Shown: positions 17,095 through 26,832 of the stretch, piece by piece | Layout: every line of letters starts with the position of its first letter | Position numbering within the stretch: the stretch's first letter is position 1 | Source: Providencia rettgeri | GTDB lineage: Bacteria; Pseudomonadota; Gammaproteobacteria; Enterobacterales; Enterobacteriaceae | Direction of reading: 5' to 3' | Length of the DNA: 64,000 nt | Assembly: GCA_900455085.1 (NCBI GenBank) | Contig: UGTZ01000001.1 | Location: 1,146,501-1,210,500 of the forward strand | Notes under the pieces: model-generated | What the model saw: only the letters and a program-made list of their open reading frames with translations | What the model was told of the DNA's origin: nothing | Database searches by the model: none | Translations under genes and position numbers: made by a program

Positions 17095-18697
17095 ATGCTA
17101 CGTCGCGATTTTCTTAAATTAAGTGCTATCACATATGCTGCAAGTGCGCTGCCTATTTGGAGCCGCATCGCGGTCGCAGCGGGAAATTATCCAACATTAG
17201 CGATCCCCCCCCTTATTGGAGCCTGATGCGCAAGGTAACATTCAGTTGGTTATCCAGAAGGGCGTTTCACAATTTGTTCCTGGAAAGCAAACGACAACAT
17301 GGGGTTATAACGGCAATTTATTAGGCCCTGCAATTAGCTTGAAAAATGGACAGAATGTTAATATCAATATTGTTAACCAACTGGCAGAAGACACGACAGT
17401 TCATTGGCATGGTTTAGAAATTTCAGGTGAACAAGATGGCGGCCCCCAAGCAATAATCCAACCAAACGCAAGCCGAAAAGTGAATTTTACGGTAAACCAA
17501 AGTGAAGCGACATGTTGGTTCCATCCTCATACTCATGGAAAAACCGGCTATCAAGTGGCTATGGGGTTAGCAGGCCTTGTATTAATTAAAGATGATGACA
17601 GCACAAAGCATGGCTTACCAAACGATTGGGGGGTTGATGATATTCCAGTCATTTTGCAAGACAAACGCCTAAAAGATGATGGCCAAATTGATTATCAACT
17701 TGATGTGATGAGTGCCGCAGTGGGTTGGTTTGGCGATATCATGCTAACGAATGGTGCTGTTTATCCTAAACATGTTGTCCCGAAAGGTTGGATACGATTA
17801 AGGTTATTAAATGGCTGTAATGCTAGAAGCTTAAATATTTCCACCAGTGATGGACGTAAAATGTATGTCGTTGCGAGTGATGGTGGTTTATTAGCTGAGC
17901 CGATTGCGCTAACCGAATTACCTATCTTGATGGGAGAGCGTTTTGAGGTATTAATTGACGCCTCCGATGGCCGCGTATTTGATTTGGTAACGCTACCTGT
18001 CGGGCAAATGGGAATGACGATTGCACCATTTGACCAGCCTTTGCCAGTGCTGCGTATCGAAACAACGTTGACGAAAGGGGAAGGTGACTTACCATCAACA
18101 CTAGCAGCCATACCCGCTATTCCTTCTCTTGCTGGCTTAAATCGCCGTCGTTTCCATTTAATGATGGATATGCGCTTAGATATGCAAGGCATGATGATGT
18201 TGCGTGAAAAATATGGCGACCAGGCGATGGGGAATATGGGCGGTCATGGTGCAATGATGGGGAATATGAACCACGGTAATATGAACCATGGAAATATGAA
18301 TGGCAAAATGGGAAGTGGCGGCCATTGTGGTACAGGTTCTGATGGCTTGGATATTCATAATGCGAATACTATAAATGGGCAAGTTTTCTCAATGACGCAT
18401 CCTGCATTCAACGCTCCTATGAATCAACAAGAAATTTGGGTCGTTTCAGGGCGTGGCGATATGATGTTGCATCCATTCCATGTTCATGGCACGCGTTTTC
18501 GTATCCTAAAAGAAAACGGCCAAGCCGTAGAGCCTCATCGTCAAGGATGGAAAGATATTGTCAAAGTAGAAGGGCAGGTGAGTGAAATTTTAGTTGAATT
18601 TAAACACCCTGCAACACAACAGCACCCTTATATGGCTCATTGCCATCTCTTAGAGCATGAAGATACAGGGATGATGTTGGGCTTCACTGTGAGTTAA
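17095..18697 (+). pseudogene. cueO: Multicopper oxidase CueO, frameshifted in a poly-C tract
   Basis: Periplasmic Cu(I) oxidase. The true start is the ATG at 17095 (MLRRDFLKLS), giving a twin-arginine signal with the RRDFLK motif. The frame breaks in a run of eight C at 17205-17212; with seven C the reading continues as PPLLEPDAQG and matches CueO to the end. Copper ligand motifs are all present: HWHG, HPHTHGKTG, HPFHVHGT and HCHLLEHEDTGM. A methionine/histidine-rich insert (MGNMNHGNMNHGNM) lies where E. coli CueO has its Cu-binding Met-rich loop. Without correction the oxidase domain has no export signal. The tract could be a sequencing error or a slippage site. Confidence 0.88.
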
Positions 18698-18823
18698 CAG
18701 CCACATTTACTTTCAGAGAAAATGTAGTGTGAAATTTTAGCACTGCATTTTCCTTTATTAGTATATGCGTGCTGCCTATGATAAAATTACGCGCTTTCCA
18801 TTCCCATAGATGCGTAATAGAAG

Positions 18824-19360
18824 ATGAAACATACCCTTGAAGTGATGATCTCTGAAGAAGAGATTGCTCAGCGAATCAGCGAATTAGCCGATAAAATTAG
18901 TGCTCATTATCAAAAACTTGATGGTGAGTTAGTCCTTGTTGGCTTACTAAAAGGTTCATTTATTTTTATGGCCGACTTATGCCGTAAGATTGATGTTCCC
19001 CATGAAGTCGATTTTATGACTGTTTCAAGTTACGGTAATGCGATGACATCAAGCCGTGATGTTAAAATTGTCAAAGACTTGGATGAAGATATTCGCGATA
19101 AACACGTCTTAATTGTTGAAGATATTATTGATTCAGGTAATACCTTAAATAAAGTACGTGAGATTTTCGAATTACGCGGCCCTAAATCTGTCGCTATTTG
19201 TACATTGCTGGATAAACCTTCACGTCGAGAAGTACAGGTTCCTGTTGAGTGGATTGGTTATTCTATCGAAGACAAATTTGTGGTGGGTTACGGTATTGAC
19301 TACGCTCAACAATATCGCCATTTACCTTATATTGGCCATGTAACGTTACTTGAAGAATAA
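18824..19360 (+). CDS. hpt: Hypoxanthine phosphoribosyltransferase
   Basis: A 178-residue cytoplasmic enzyme making IMP from hypoxanthine and PRPP (and GMP from guanine less well), in purine salvage. The PRPP-binding motif VEDIIDSGNTL lies at about residues 97-107, a LKGSFIFMADL block near 45, and DFMTVSSYG near 65. The C-terminus (VVGYGIDYAQQYRHLPYIG) is typical. Length equals E. coli Hpt. The order cueO-hpt-can matches E. coli apart from the missing gcd. A terminator follows directly. Confidence 0.96.
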   Translation: MKHTLEVMISEEEIAQRISELADKISAHYQKLDGELVLVGLLKGSFIFMADLCRKIDVPHEVDFMTVSSYGNAMTSSRDVKIVKDLDEDIRDKHVLIVEDIIDSGNTLNKVREIFELRGPKSVAICTLLDKPSRREVQVPVEWIGYSIEDKFVVGYGIDYAQQYRHLPYIGHVTLLEE

Positions 19361-19380
19361 AACTTTAGAATAGCATGAAT

Positions 19381-19409
19381 AAAAAGGACAGCGTAAGCTG
19401 TCCTTTTGT
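19381..19409 (+). terminator. hpt terminator
   Basis: A stem GGACAGC / GCTGTCC with a GTAA tetraloop, flanked by AAAAA and TTTTGTTT, 20 bases after the hpt stop. The following ~200 bases to can are AT-rich and empty. Confidence 0.9.
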
Positions 19410-19614
19410 TTTAATATAATATTAACAACACATTATATCTTAATTTTAATTGTTTACTCTCATTTGTTGTTAATGATAAATTTGCTTTAATTGAATTTTA
19501 TTTTCTTTTTTTTAGTCAATTGAAAGGAAAGTTTTTTATATTTTAATTATGCTGATTTGGGGATTAATAAGAAAGAAGCTCTTAATTATAAGAGCCTCCA
19601 ATTTATATTTTAAA

Positions 19615-20268
19615 TTACTTTTTTTGAGTTAAAGTAGAAATGGCTTCACGGTAACACAATTCAAGTTTTTCTCGACTATCGGCAGTAATATGTAAGTCTT
19701 GTAATCGACCATTATTAATCCCATATACCCAGCCGTGGATCATCACTTTTTGGCCACGTTTCCATGCAGACTGCATGATCGTTGAATGCCCTAAGTTATA
19801 AACTTGCTCAACAACATTTAACTCACATAAACGGTTAAGACGCTCACAAGGTTTTAATTCACCCAACATAGAGCTATGTCTGTACCAAATATCTCTTATG
19901 TGTAATAGCCAGTTATTAATTAAGCCAAGTTCGGTATTATCAACCGCCGCTTCAATACCACCACAGCCATAGTGGCCGCAAATAATAATGTGCTCAACTT
20001 GTAAGACATCAACCGCATATTGAATGACTGATAAACAGTTTAGGTCAGTGTGAATGACTAAGTTGGCAACATTACGGTGCACAAAAAGGTCCCCAGGTGC
20101 CGCGTTAATGAGTTTTTCTGCAGGTACTCGGCTGTCAGAGCAGCCTATCCATAAGAATCTCGGCTTTTGTGCTTTTGATAATTCTTTGAAGAATTCGGGG
20201 TCTTGTTCATTGACTGATGCTGACCATGCTTCATTGTTAGCAAACAGCTCTTCGATTTTTCTCATCAT
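19615..20268 (-). CDS. can: Beta-class carbonic anhydrase Can
   Basis: A 217-residue cytoplasmic zinc enzyme interconverting CO2 and bicarbonate, needed to supply bicarbonate for carboxylations in air. Zinc ligands and the catalytic dyad are visible: C43 and D45 in the IGCSDSR motif, and the histidine and cysteine of GHYGCGG near residues 99-102. Two in-frame ATGs open the gene; the second (20265) gives exactly the E. coli residue numbering (C42, D44). It is divergent from yadG and convergent with hpt, as in E. coli. Confidence 0.96.
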   Translation of the reverse strand: MMRKIEELFANNEAWSASVNEQDPEFFKELSKAQKPRFLWIGCSDSRVPAEKLINAAPGDLFVHRNVANLVIHTDLNCLSVIQYAVDVLQVEHIIICGHYGCGGIEAAVDNTELGLINNWLLHIRDIWYRHSSMLGELKPCERLNRLCELNVVEQVYNLGHSTIMQSAWKRGQKVMIHGWVYGINNGRLQDLHITADSREKLELCYREAISTLTQKK

Positions 20269-20525
20269 GACTTATAGCCTAGTTGTGTTACTTTGCGATA
20301 AAATCTTATACAACATTTATTGATTAATTAATAATTAGTTATACTAATTTTAATGCCCTTATGATGAACCTGTCTTTTAGACAAGACAACCCTAAATTTA
20401 TAACATATTGAATTATATTGTATAAACTAATTATCTCTTTTCTGCATAACATAGAGCAGAAAAAAGTGGCATCATGGTGATATATTGCCTTCAAACCGTT
20501 CTAAGAATAAAGGTTTTTTTTACAT

Positions 20526-21468
20526 ATGACATATGCACTTGAGTTATCGCAGTTAACCAAAACCTACCCAGGTGGTGTGAAAGCCCTGAAAGGGATTGAT
20601 CTGAGCGTTGAAGACGGTGACTTTTACGCATTGTTGGGGCCAAATGGCGCGGGTAAATCAACCACAATAGGGATTATTAGCTCGCTGGTAAACAAAACAA
20701 GCGGGTCTGTAAAAGTATTTGGTTATGATTTAGAAAAGCAAGTTGTGCAAGCAAAGCAGCAACTTGGATTAGTGCCTCAAGAGTTTAATTTCAATCCATT
20801 TGAAACGGTATTACAAATTGTCCTTAACCAAGCCGGTTATTATGGGGTTACGCGCTCTGTTGCGGTACAACGAGCGGAGCAGTACTTAACCCAACTTGAT
20901 TTATGGGAAAAGCGTGATGAGCGGGCACGTAATTTGTCCGGTGGTATGAAACGCCGTTTAATGATAGCCCGTGCATTGATGCACCAACCAAAGCTATTAA
21001 TTTTGGATGAACCCACGGCGGGTGTTGATATTGAGCTTCGTCGCTCAATGTGGACATTTTTAAAGAATCTTAACGCTCAGGGGACGACAATTATTTTAAC
21101 AACTCACTATTTGGAAGAGGCTGAAATGTTGTGCCGTAATATTGGCATTATTCAACATGGTGAATTAGTTGAAAATACTAGTATGAAGCAATTACTGAGC
21201 CAATTAGAATCAGAAACCTTTATTTTTGATTTAATGCCAAAAAGTCCGATCCCTCAATTATTAGGGTATGAATCTCGTTTGATAGATACTTCAACACTTG
21301 AGGTGGATGTTAAAAGAGGAGCAAGGTCTAAATAGTGTCTTTAGCCAATTTAGTGAGCAAGGTGTTCAGATTTTAAGTATGCGAAATAAAGCAAACCGAT
21401 TAGAAGAGTTATTTGTTAACTTAGTTAAAAGAGAAAGTAATGCAACCGAGAAGGAGATTGCAAGATGA
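20526..21468 (+). pseudogene. yadG: ABC transporter ATPase YadG, frameshifted near 3' end
   Basis: ATP-binding subunit of the YadGH exporter. Walker A GPNGAGKST is at residues 38-46, signature LSGGMKRR near 137, Walker B LLILDEPTAG near 160 and the switch histidine in TTHYLEEAE. The open frame stops early at 21335 after 269 codons. Removing one G at about 21318 restores REQGLNSVFSQFSEQG and LSMRNKANRLEELF, which match the E. coli YadG C-terminus, and gives a stop (TGA 21466-21468) overlapping the yadH ATG. The core ATPase would be intact even with the shift. The specific substrate is unknown. The break resembles a sequence error as much as a mutation. Confidence 0.88.
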
Positions 21469-22235
21469 TCTCATTATATTGGGTCGCATTGAAAACCATT
21501 TGGATAAAAGAAGTCACGCGGTTTGGTCGTATTTGGATACAAACACTATTACCACCGGTGATCACCATGTCACTGTATTTTGTGATTTTTGGTAACTTAA
21601 TTGGTTCTAGAATTGGTGATATGGGTGGTGTGGATTATATGCAATTCATCGTCCCTGGGCTAATCATGATGGCGGTGATCACTAATTCATATTCAAATGT
21701 TTGTTCTTCTTTCTTTGGCTCTAAATTTCAGAAAAATATCGAAGAATTACTGGTTGCCCCCGTTCCGACGCATATTATTATCGCAGGTTTTGTCGGCGGT
21801 GGTGTTGCTAGAGGGATTTTAGTGGGTTTTCTTGTTACATTGGTATCGTTATTCTTTATTCCATTGCAAGTGCATTCATGGGCAATGGTAGTCATAACGT
21901 TATTGCTAACCGCAATTGTATTTTCACTTGCTGGTTTACTAAATGCCATCTTCGCTAAGTCATTTGATGATATTAGTATTGTTCCAACCTTTGTCTTAAC
22001 ACCATTAACGTATTTAGGTGGTGTATTTTATTCACTATCGCTGTTACCACCGTTTTGGCAAGCCGTTTCTAAACTGAACCCAATTGTGTACATGATCAGC
22101 GGCTTTCGTTATGGTTTTCTGGGAATAGCCGATGTTTCTATCGCGATTACGTTAGGCGTCTTAATGATTTTCTTAGTCGTCTTTTATGCATTAACATGGT
22201 TTTTGATTGAGCAAGGTAGAGGCTTAAGAAGTTAA
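21465..22235 (+). CDS. yadH: ABC transporter permease YadH
   Basis: A 256-residue inner-membrane permease of the ABC-2 family, with about six helices and the ABC-2 signature region near residues 180-225 (AKSFDDISIVPTFVLTPLTYLGG and LNPIVYMISGFRYG). Its ATG overlaps the restored yadG stop (ATGA), so the two are translationally coupled and form one exporter. The same pair lies between can and panD in E. coli. The substrate is unknown. Confidence 0.93.
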   Translation: MISLYWVALKTIWIKEVTRFGRIWIQTLLPPVITMSLYFVIFGNLIGSRIGDMGGVDYMQFIVPGLIMMAVITNSYSNVCSSFFGSKFQKNIEELLVAPVPTHIIIAGFVGGGVARGILVGFLVTLVSLFFIPLQVHSWAMVVITLLLTAIVFSLAGLLNAIFAKSFDDISIVPTFVLTPLTYLGGVFYSLSLLPPFWQAVSKLNPIVYMISGFRYGFLGIADVSIAITLGVLMIFLVVFYALTWFLIEQGRGLRS

Positions 22236-22255
22236 ATTTTGGGCTGAAATTGTGT

Positions 22256-22300
22256 AAAAAAAACGGCTTTTGGTACTTAGCGTAATCAAAAGCCGTTTTT
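22256..22300. terminator. Bidirectional terminator between yadH and panD
   Basis: A stem AACGGCTTTTG / CAAAAGCCGTT, with A-rich left and T-rich right flanks (TTTTTT at 22295-22300), serving both convergent genes. Confidence 0.9.
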
Positions 22301-22359
22301 TATTGAGATGTATATAAATGGCAATACTAATCAAATTGTTGGATAAATAAAATCCAACA

Positions 22360-22740
22360 TTATGCCACTTGAACAGGGACTGCTTTTGCGATGCGACTCA
22401 TTTTATTGTTTTCATCAAAATAAGCCACTTTTGGCTTATGTAGGCGCGCATCTTCATCTTCCATTTGTACATAAGAACAAATAATCAGCTTATCACCAAC
22501 CGCAGCGCGGCGGGCAGCAGCACCATTAACCGAGATGATTTTTGAGCCCCGTTCGCCTGAAATTGCATAAGTCGAAAAACGTTCGCCATTATCAACGTTG
22601 TAAATATCAATGGCCTCGTATTCAAGGATCCCAGCGGCATCCATAAAGTCCTGATCTATCGCACATGAGCCTTCGTAGTGTAAGTCTGCTTGTGTGACTG
22701 TGACGCGATGGAGTTTGCCTTGCAACATTCTTCTTAACAT
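22360..22740 (-). CDS. panD: Aspartate 1-decarboxylase
   Basis: A 126-residue pyruvoyl enzyme making beta-alanine from aspartate for pantothenate. The self-cleavage site G24-S25 is visible in HYEGSCAI; cleavage turns Ser25 into the pyruvoyl group. The MLRRMLQGKLH start at 22740 matches E. coli PanD and has GAGGAAG upstream; a longer frame to 22797 reads into an ERIC-like repeat and is not coding. Pathway partners panC and panB follow upstream on the same strand, but the ERIC element separates panD from them by about 210 bases. Confidence 0.96.
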   Translation of the reverse strand: MLRRMLQGKLHRVTVTQADLHYEGSCAIDQDFMDAAGILEYEAIDIYNVDNGERFSTYAISGERGSKIISVNGAAARRAAVGDKLIICSYVQMEDEDARLHKPKVAYFDENNKMSRIAKAVPVQVA

Positions 22741-22750
22741 TTTTTCTTCC

Positions 22751-22853
22751 TCATTTGGCTCACAGCGTTGTTGGTGGCGTTCTCTCGCCCTAGTCACATA
22801 CTTATGTATGCTCCTAGGGTCTCGTTTACTTACCGCCTAGCTGTGAATCAAAT
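22751..22853. repeat. ERIC-like element between panC and panD
   Basis: Terminal inverted repeats CATTTGGCTCACAGC / GCTGTGAATCAAATG bound a 103-base element with the shared core CCTAGTCACATAC...GTATGCTCCTAGG. It lies in the panD 5' leader, ten bases before the panD start. Confidence 0.8.
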
Positions 22854-22953
22854 GAGTTTGAAAAATAAAAGTCATTCAGAGCACAGCATTTTAATTAACG
22901 CTATAAACACAGTAATTGCAATGTGTTATTTTATTTTTATAAGTGATTTATTT

Positions 22954-23817
22954 TTATGCAATATTACTTGGTAGGTCAACTTGTAAATTGTCAATAAGAC
23001 GCGTTTGACCTAACCATGCCGCCATTAAAATAACCGCACGTTTACTGGACTCACCAAGTGGTAATAATGTATCTGCATCGCGAATAAATAGCTCATCAGG
23101 AGTAAAGCCGGCTTCTCGTAAGCTATTGTTCATCTCTTCAATAATAACTTCAGATGCATCAGGTTCAGCCACTAATTTTTCACCCGCTTGTTGCATAATT
23201 TGATACAGCTTAGGCGCTGTTTTTAGCTCTTCCGCTGACAAATTATTGTTGCGTGAGCTCAGTGCTAGGCCATTCTTGGCTCTAACTGTTGGGATGCTAA
23301 CAATTTGTGTATCAAATGATAAGTCAGCAACTAACTTGCGAATTAATTGTAATTGCTGGTAATCCTTCTCACCAAACAAGGCAATATCTGGCTGTACTAA
23401 GTTGAACAACTTAGTAATAACCGTTGCGACACCTTTAAAGTGCCCAGGGCGGCTTGCGCCTTCTAATATGGTCGATAACTCTGGAACTTCAACAAAAGTC
23501 TGTTTTTCCATCCCTTCTGGGTAGAATTCTTGAGGGGAAGGTGCAAAAACCAAATTGATGTCACGACGTTTTAGTTTTTCGCAATCTTCTTGCAACGTTC
23601 GTGGGTAATTAGCTAAATCAGATTGCCTATCAAATTGCATCGGGTTAACGAAGATGCTGGCAATTACAACATCAGCCTGTTTTTTCGCTTGGTCAATAAG
23701 TGTTAAGTGACCATCATGTAAATTACCCATTGTTGGGACAAGTGCAATACGTTTGCCTTCTTGTTTCCAGCGGCGGATTTCACGGCGTAAGATAAGCGCC
23801 GTTTCAACGATAAGCAT
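22954..23817 (-). CDS. panC: Pantothenate synthetase
   Basis: A 287-residue cytoplasmic ligase joining pantoate and beta-alanine with ATP through a pantoyl-adenylate. The nucleotidyltransferase motif MGNLHDGH is at residues 30-37 and the KMSKS-equivalent block LALSSRN near 185; IFVNPMQFD and FGEKDYQQL are also typical. I start at 23817 (MLIVETA), which matches the family and has AAGGAA eight bases upstream; a longer in-frame ATG at 23847 abuts the panB stop and is unlikely. It is cotranscribed with panB. Confidence 0.96.
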   Translation of the reverse strand: MLIVETALILRREIRRWKQEGKRIALVPTMGNLHDGHLTLIDQAKKQADVVIASIFVNPMQFDRQSDLANYPRTLQEDCEKLKRRDINLVFAPSPQEFYPEGMEKQTFVEVPELSTILEGASRPGHFKGVATVITKLFNLVQPDIALFGEKDYQQLQLIRKLVADLSFDTQIVSIPTVRAKNGLALSSRNNNLSAEELKTAPKLYQIMQQAGEKLVAEPDASEVIIEEMNNSLREAGFTPDELFIRDADTLLPLGESSKRAVILMAAWLGQTRLIDNLQVDLPSNIA

Positions 23818-23847
23818 ACGTGTGTTCCTTATAATTTCTGACATCAA

Positions 23848-24639
23848 TTAAGAAAAAGAATGGGCTTCACTTGGGTAAATGCCATCTTCCACTTCTTGGA
23901 TATACATACGAATAGCATCATGAAGGTTGCCCGCTTGAGCTAAAAAGTTTTTTGCGAATTTAGGGGCTCGTGCGGTAATACCCAGCGCATCATGCATAAC
24001 AAGAATTTGTCCATCAGTCCCATTTCCCGCACCAATACCAATCACGGGCAATAGTAGCTCTTCCGTAACATGATTGGCTAAGGTGGTTGGGACACATTCA
24101 AGAACCAACAATTGGATGCCTGCATTTTCTAGTGCAATCGCATCTTTGAGTAATTGATTGGCGGTGACTTCATCACGTCCTTGGACTTTATAACCGCCAA
24201 GGACATTGACGGCTTGTGGCGTTAAACCTAGATGGCCACACACAGGAACAGAGCGTTCTCCTAGCATTCTTACCGTATCACATAACCAACTGCCACCCTC
24301 AATTTTGACCATGTTTGCGCCTGCCTGCATTAAAATAGCCGCATTGGCGCAAGCTTGTTCTGGTGTGGCGTAACTCATAAATGGCATATCTGCAATAATG
24401 AAGGCATTTGGCGCGCCTTTGCGAACGCATCGGGTGTGGTAAGCAATTTGCTCGACAGTAACGGGTAAGGTGGAGGATTCACCTTGAATCGTCATTCCAA
24501 GTGAGTCTCCAACGAGCATCACTTGGATACCTTGCTCATAAAATAATTGAGCGAAGCTTGAGTCATAGGCTGTCATAGTTGCAAATTTGTGTTTGTCTTT
24601 TTTAAACTGACATAAATCAGCCAGAGAAATTGGTTTCAT
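23848..24639 (-). CDS. panB: 3-Methyl-2-oxobutanoate hydroxymethyltransferase
   Basis: A 263-residue TIM-barrel enzyme adding a hydroxymethyl group from methylene-THF to alpha-ketoisovalerate, the first committed step to pantothenate. Mg2+ and substrate motifs are present: VGDSLGMTIQG near residue 44, ANMVKIEGG near 110, VCGHLGLTPQ and PVIGIGAG. The start at 24639 (MKPISLADL) follows a strong GGAGGT; the longer frame begins inside the folK 3' region. It is followed by panC with a 30-base gap. Confidence 0.96.
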   Translation of the reverse strand: MKPISLADLCQFKKDKHKFATMTAYDSSFAQLFYEQGIQVMLVGDSLGMTIQGESSTLPVTVEQIAYHTRCVRKGAPNAFIIADMPFMSYATPEQACANAAILMQAGANMVKIEGGSWLCDTVRMLGERSVPVCGHLGLTPQAVNVLGGYKVQGRDEVTANQLLKDAIALENAGIQLLVLECVPTTLANHVTEELLLPVIGIGAGNGTDGQILVMHDALGITARAPKFAKNFLAQAGNLHDAIRMYIQEVEDGIYPSEAHSFS

Positions 24640-24697
24640 TATAATAACCTCCGGAAATGATCTCCCTGCGACCATACCTCATAAGAGGTTGAACATT

Positions 24698-25189
24698 TCA
24701 GGCTGGAATATCCCAAAACGTTAGGCCATTTCGAGGGACTTGTGTGAGTCTTTCTGAAAGCTTTTCGCCATCAGGAAAAACAAGAGAAGGGGCGATTTCA
24801 CTAAGCGGATACAACATAAATTCACGCTCTTTTAGCCCATAATGTGGAACGATCAACCGTTCAGTATTGATGATACGGTTACCAAAAAGCATGATATCGA
24901 GGTCCAGCGTTCGTGGCCCCCAACGCTCCTCTTTGCGTACACGGCCCAGCTCAAGTTCGATTTTTTGTGTATAGTTGAGGAGAACTTCGGGCTCAAGAGT
25001 TGTTTCAAGTAACACAGCCAGATTAAGAAAATCTGGCTGATTTTGCGGGCCTAGAGGCTTAGTTCGATAAACAGAAGAGGTAGAAACAACGCGGCTATTG
25101 GGTATCGCATCTAAAGCTGCAATAGCTTGCTGTGCCTGTAATAGTGGCTCACCAAGGTTACTTCCTACAGCAATATAGACTTGTTCCAT
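24698..25189 (-). CDS. folK: HPPK, folate pyrophosphokinase
   Basis: A 163-residue 6-hydroxymethyl-7,8-dihydropterin pyrophosphokinase, which transfers pyrophosphate from ATP in folate synthesis. Landmarks are the N-terminal VGSNLGEPLLQA, the GPQNQPDFLN substrate segment near residue 48, and the diagnostic RWGPRTLDLDIMLFG block near 90 holding the catalytic Mg2+ aspartates. It lies between pcnB (17-base gap) and panB, as in E. coli. Confidence 0.96.
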   Translation of the reverse strand: MEQVYIAVGSNLGEPLLQAQQAIAALDAIPNSRVVSTSSVYRTKPLGPQNQPDFLNLAVLLETTLEPEVLLNYTQKIELELGRVRKEERWGPRTLDLDIMLFGNRIINTERLIVPHYGLKEREFMLYPLSEIAPSLVFPDGEKLSERLTQVPRNGLTFWDIPA

Positions 25190-25206
25190 TATATTCTCTC
25201 TATCTA

Positions 25207-26808
25207 TTATGACTTATTTGACCGACGTGCCCCAGAACCGCCTTGTGATGAACGTGGACGATGGCGGCGGCGAGTGGGTGCATTGCCTAATTCCGAAATC
25301 ATTTCACGCTGTTTGATATTATTTGCTTGCTGAAAATCAGTCCACCATAACGCTAGCTCTTGTAACTCGTTGCGGTGCTCGACATTAGCTCTTAATTCTA
25401 ATAAATCAAACGCTGCACGGAATTTTGGGTGTTCCATTAATTTATTGGCACGACGGCCTTGGCGGCGAGGTAAGCGTAACTGCAATAACCAAATATCACG
25501 CATTGTGGTTGTAATGCGTTTTGGGATAGCAATTGAACGGCACTGCTCGTCTAGAATATCATTCATTGCCAGCGCAAAGGCGTCGTAATAGGCCAACCCG
25601 CCTTCTTGAGATAACTTCTCAGCATGCTCTGTAACTGGGTACCATAACATAACAGCAAATAAAAAAGCAGGGTTAACACGCTTATCATTTTTTAGTCTGA
25701 AGTCAGTATTTTTAAGAACTTGCTCAATGATTTTTTCCATTGGCGAATCACTGTTATCTGTAAAACGGCTTGCGACAACAGGGAAAAGTTGCTCAAACAA
25801 ACCATACTTTTTGAGCATTTTATAGGTAGCGTAACCTTGGCCTGCTTGGAGTAATTTGAGAGACTCTTCAAATAACCGAGCAGATGGAATTTCTCTCAAT
25901 AAATGAGCAAGTTGGTAAATTGGCTCAGCGGTTTTTGGTTCGATGCTCATATTTAATTTGCAGGCAAAACGTACCGCTCTTAGCATTCTAACAGGGTCTT
26001 CACGATAGCGCGTTTCAGGATCACCAATTAGACGAATAACGCCAGCTTTGAGGTCATTCAAGCCATTGACGTAGTCACGTAATGTGAAGTCTTCAATGTT
26101 GTAATATAGACTGTTAACGGTGAAGTCCCGACGAATCGCATCTTCTTCAATGGAGCCAAAGATGTTATCGCGCAATAGCATGCCGTTTTGTGCTTGTGCA
26201 GATAAGTTTTTGTCATCTGATGCATTTTGGTCATGGTGGCCACGGAAAGTTGCAACTTCTATGATTTCGGGGCCAAACATAATATGTGCCAGCCGAAAAC
26301 GGCGACCCACTAAACGGCAGTTACGGAATAATTTGCGGATCTGTTCAGGCGTTGCGTTTGTCGTAATATCGAAGTCTTTAGGTTTTTGACCTAAAAGCAA
26401 ATCACGCACACCACCACCCACTAAGTAGGCTTCAAAGCCACTTTTGTTTAAGCGATACAGCACTTTTAATGCATTGTCACTAATATCACTGCGTGAAATA
26501 GGGTGCTCGGAACGCGGGATAACAGTAATGTTTTCGTCGTTTACGGTTGTCATTGTAGGGCGCTTCTCAGGTGTTGAATCGGCACGTTGAGATTGACGAA
26601 CCGTTTTTTTAATAGGGGTTGTTTTATGGGGTTGAGCTGTGTTCTGCTCTTTAGATGCGGTTTGCGCATGAGCAGAATGAGTGACTGGCCTTTTACCGGC
26701 TGCCTGTATATCTCGCGAAGGATCACGATGTTGTACTGCATCTTCAGGGGATGCGTCTGTATTGCGAGATAAAATATTACGGCAGAAATTTGCTACTCGG
26801 TTAAAAAT
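25207..26808 (-). CDS. pcnB: Poly(A) polymerase I, AUU start
   Basis: Adds 3' poly(A) tails that promote RNA decay and affects plasmid copy number. Class II nucleotidyltransferase motifs are clear: VGGGVRDLLLG, PKDFDITTNATPEQ with the catalytic aspartates, RRDFTVNSLYY and LIGDPETRYREDPVRMLRA. No ATG fits the family start. Codon ATT at 26806-26808, six bases after GAGG, aligns with the E. coli AUU start (next residues FNRVANFCR). That gives 534 residues, about 70 more than E. coli, because of a polar linker (residues ~15-90, rich in T, Q, K) before the catalytic domain. The C-terminus is basic (RRRHRPRSSQ). A further ATG at 26826 is possible but poorly supported. Confidence 0.93.
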   Translation of the reverse strand: MFNRVANFCRNILSRNTDASPEDAVQHRDPSRDIQAAGKRPVTHSAHAQTASKEQNTAQPHKTTPIKKTVRQSQRADSTPEKRPTMTTVNDENITVIPRSEHPISRSDISDNALKVLYRLNKSGFEAYLVGGGVRDLLLGQKPKDFDITTNATPEQIRKLFRNCRLVGRRFRLAHIMFGPEIIEVATFRGHHDQNASDDKNLSAQAQNGMLLRDNIFGSIEEDAIRRDFTVNSLYYNIEDFTLRDYVNGLNDLKAGVIRLIGDPETRYREDPVRMLRAVRFACKLNMSIEPKTAEPIYQLAHLLREIPSARLFEESLKLLQAGQGYATYKMLKKYGLFEQLFPVVASRFTDNSDSPMEKIIEQVLKNTDFRLKNDKRVNPAFLFAVMLWYPVTEHAEKLSQEGGLAYYDAFALAMNDILDEQCRSIAIPKRITTTMRDIWLLQLRLPRRQGRRANKLMEHPKFRAAFDLLELRANVEHRNELQELALWWTDFQQANNIKQREMISELGNAPTRRRHRPRSSQGGSGARRSNKS

Positions 26809-26832
26809 AGTACACCTCGATGTCATTACCAA

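Noticed and set aside
22741..22797. N-terminal extension of panD (19 codons)
   Set aside because: These codons lie in the ribosome site and the ERIC-like element; the true start MLRRMLQGK keeps the G24-S25 cleavage numbering.
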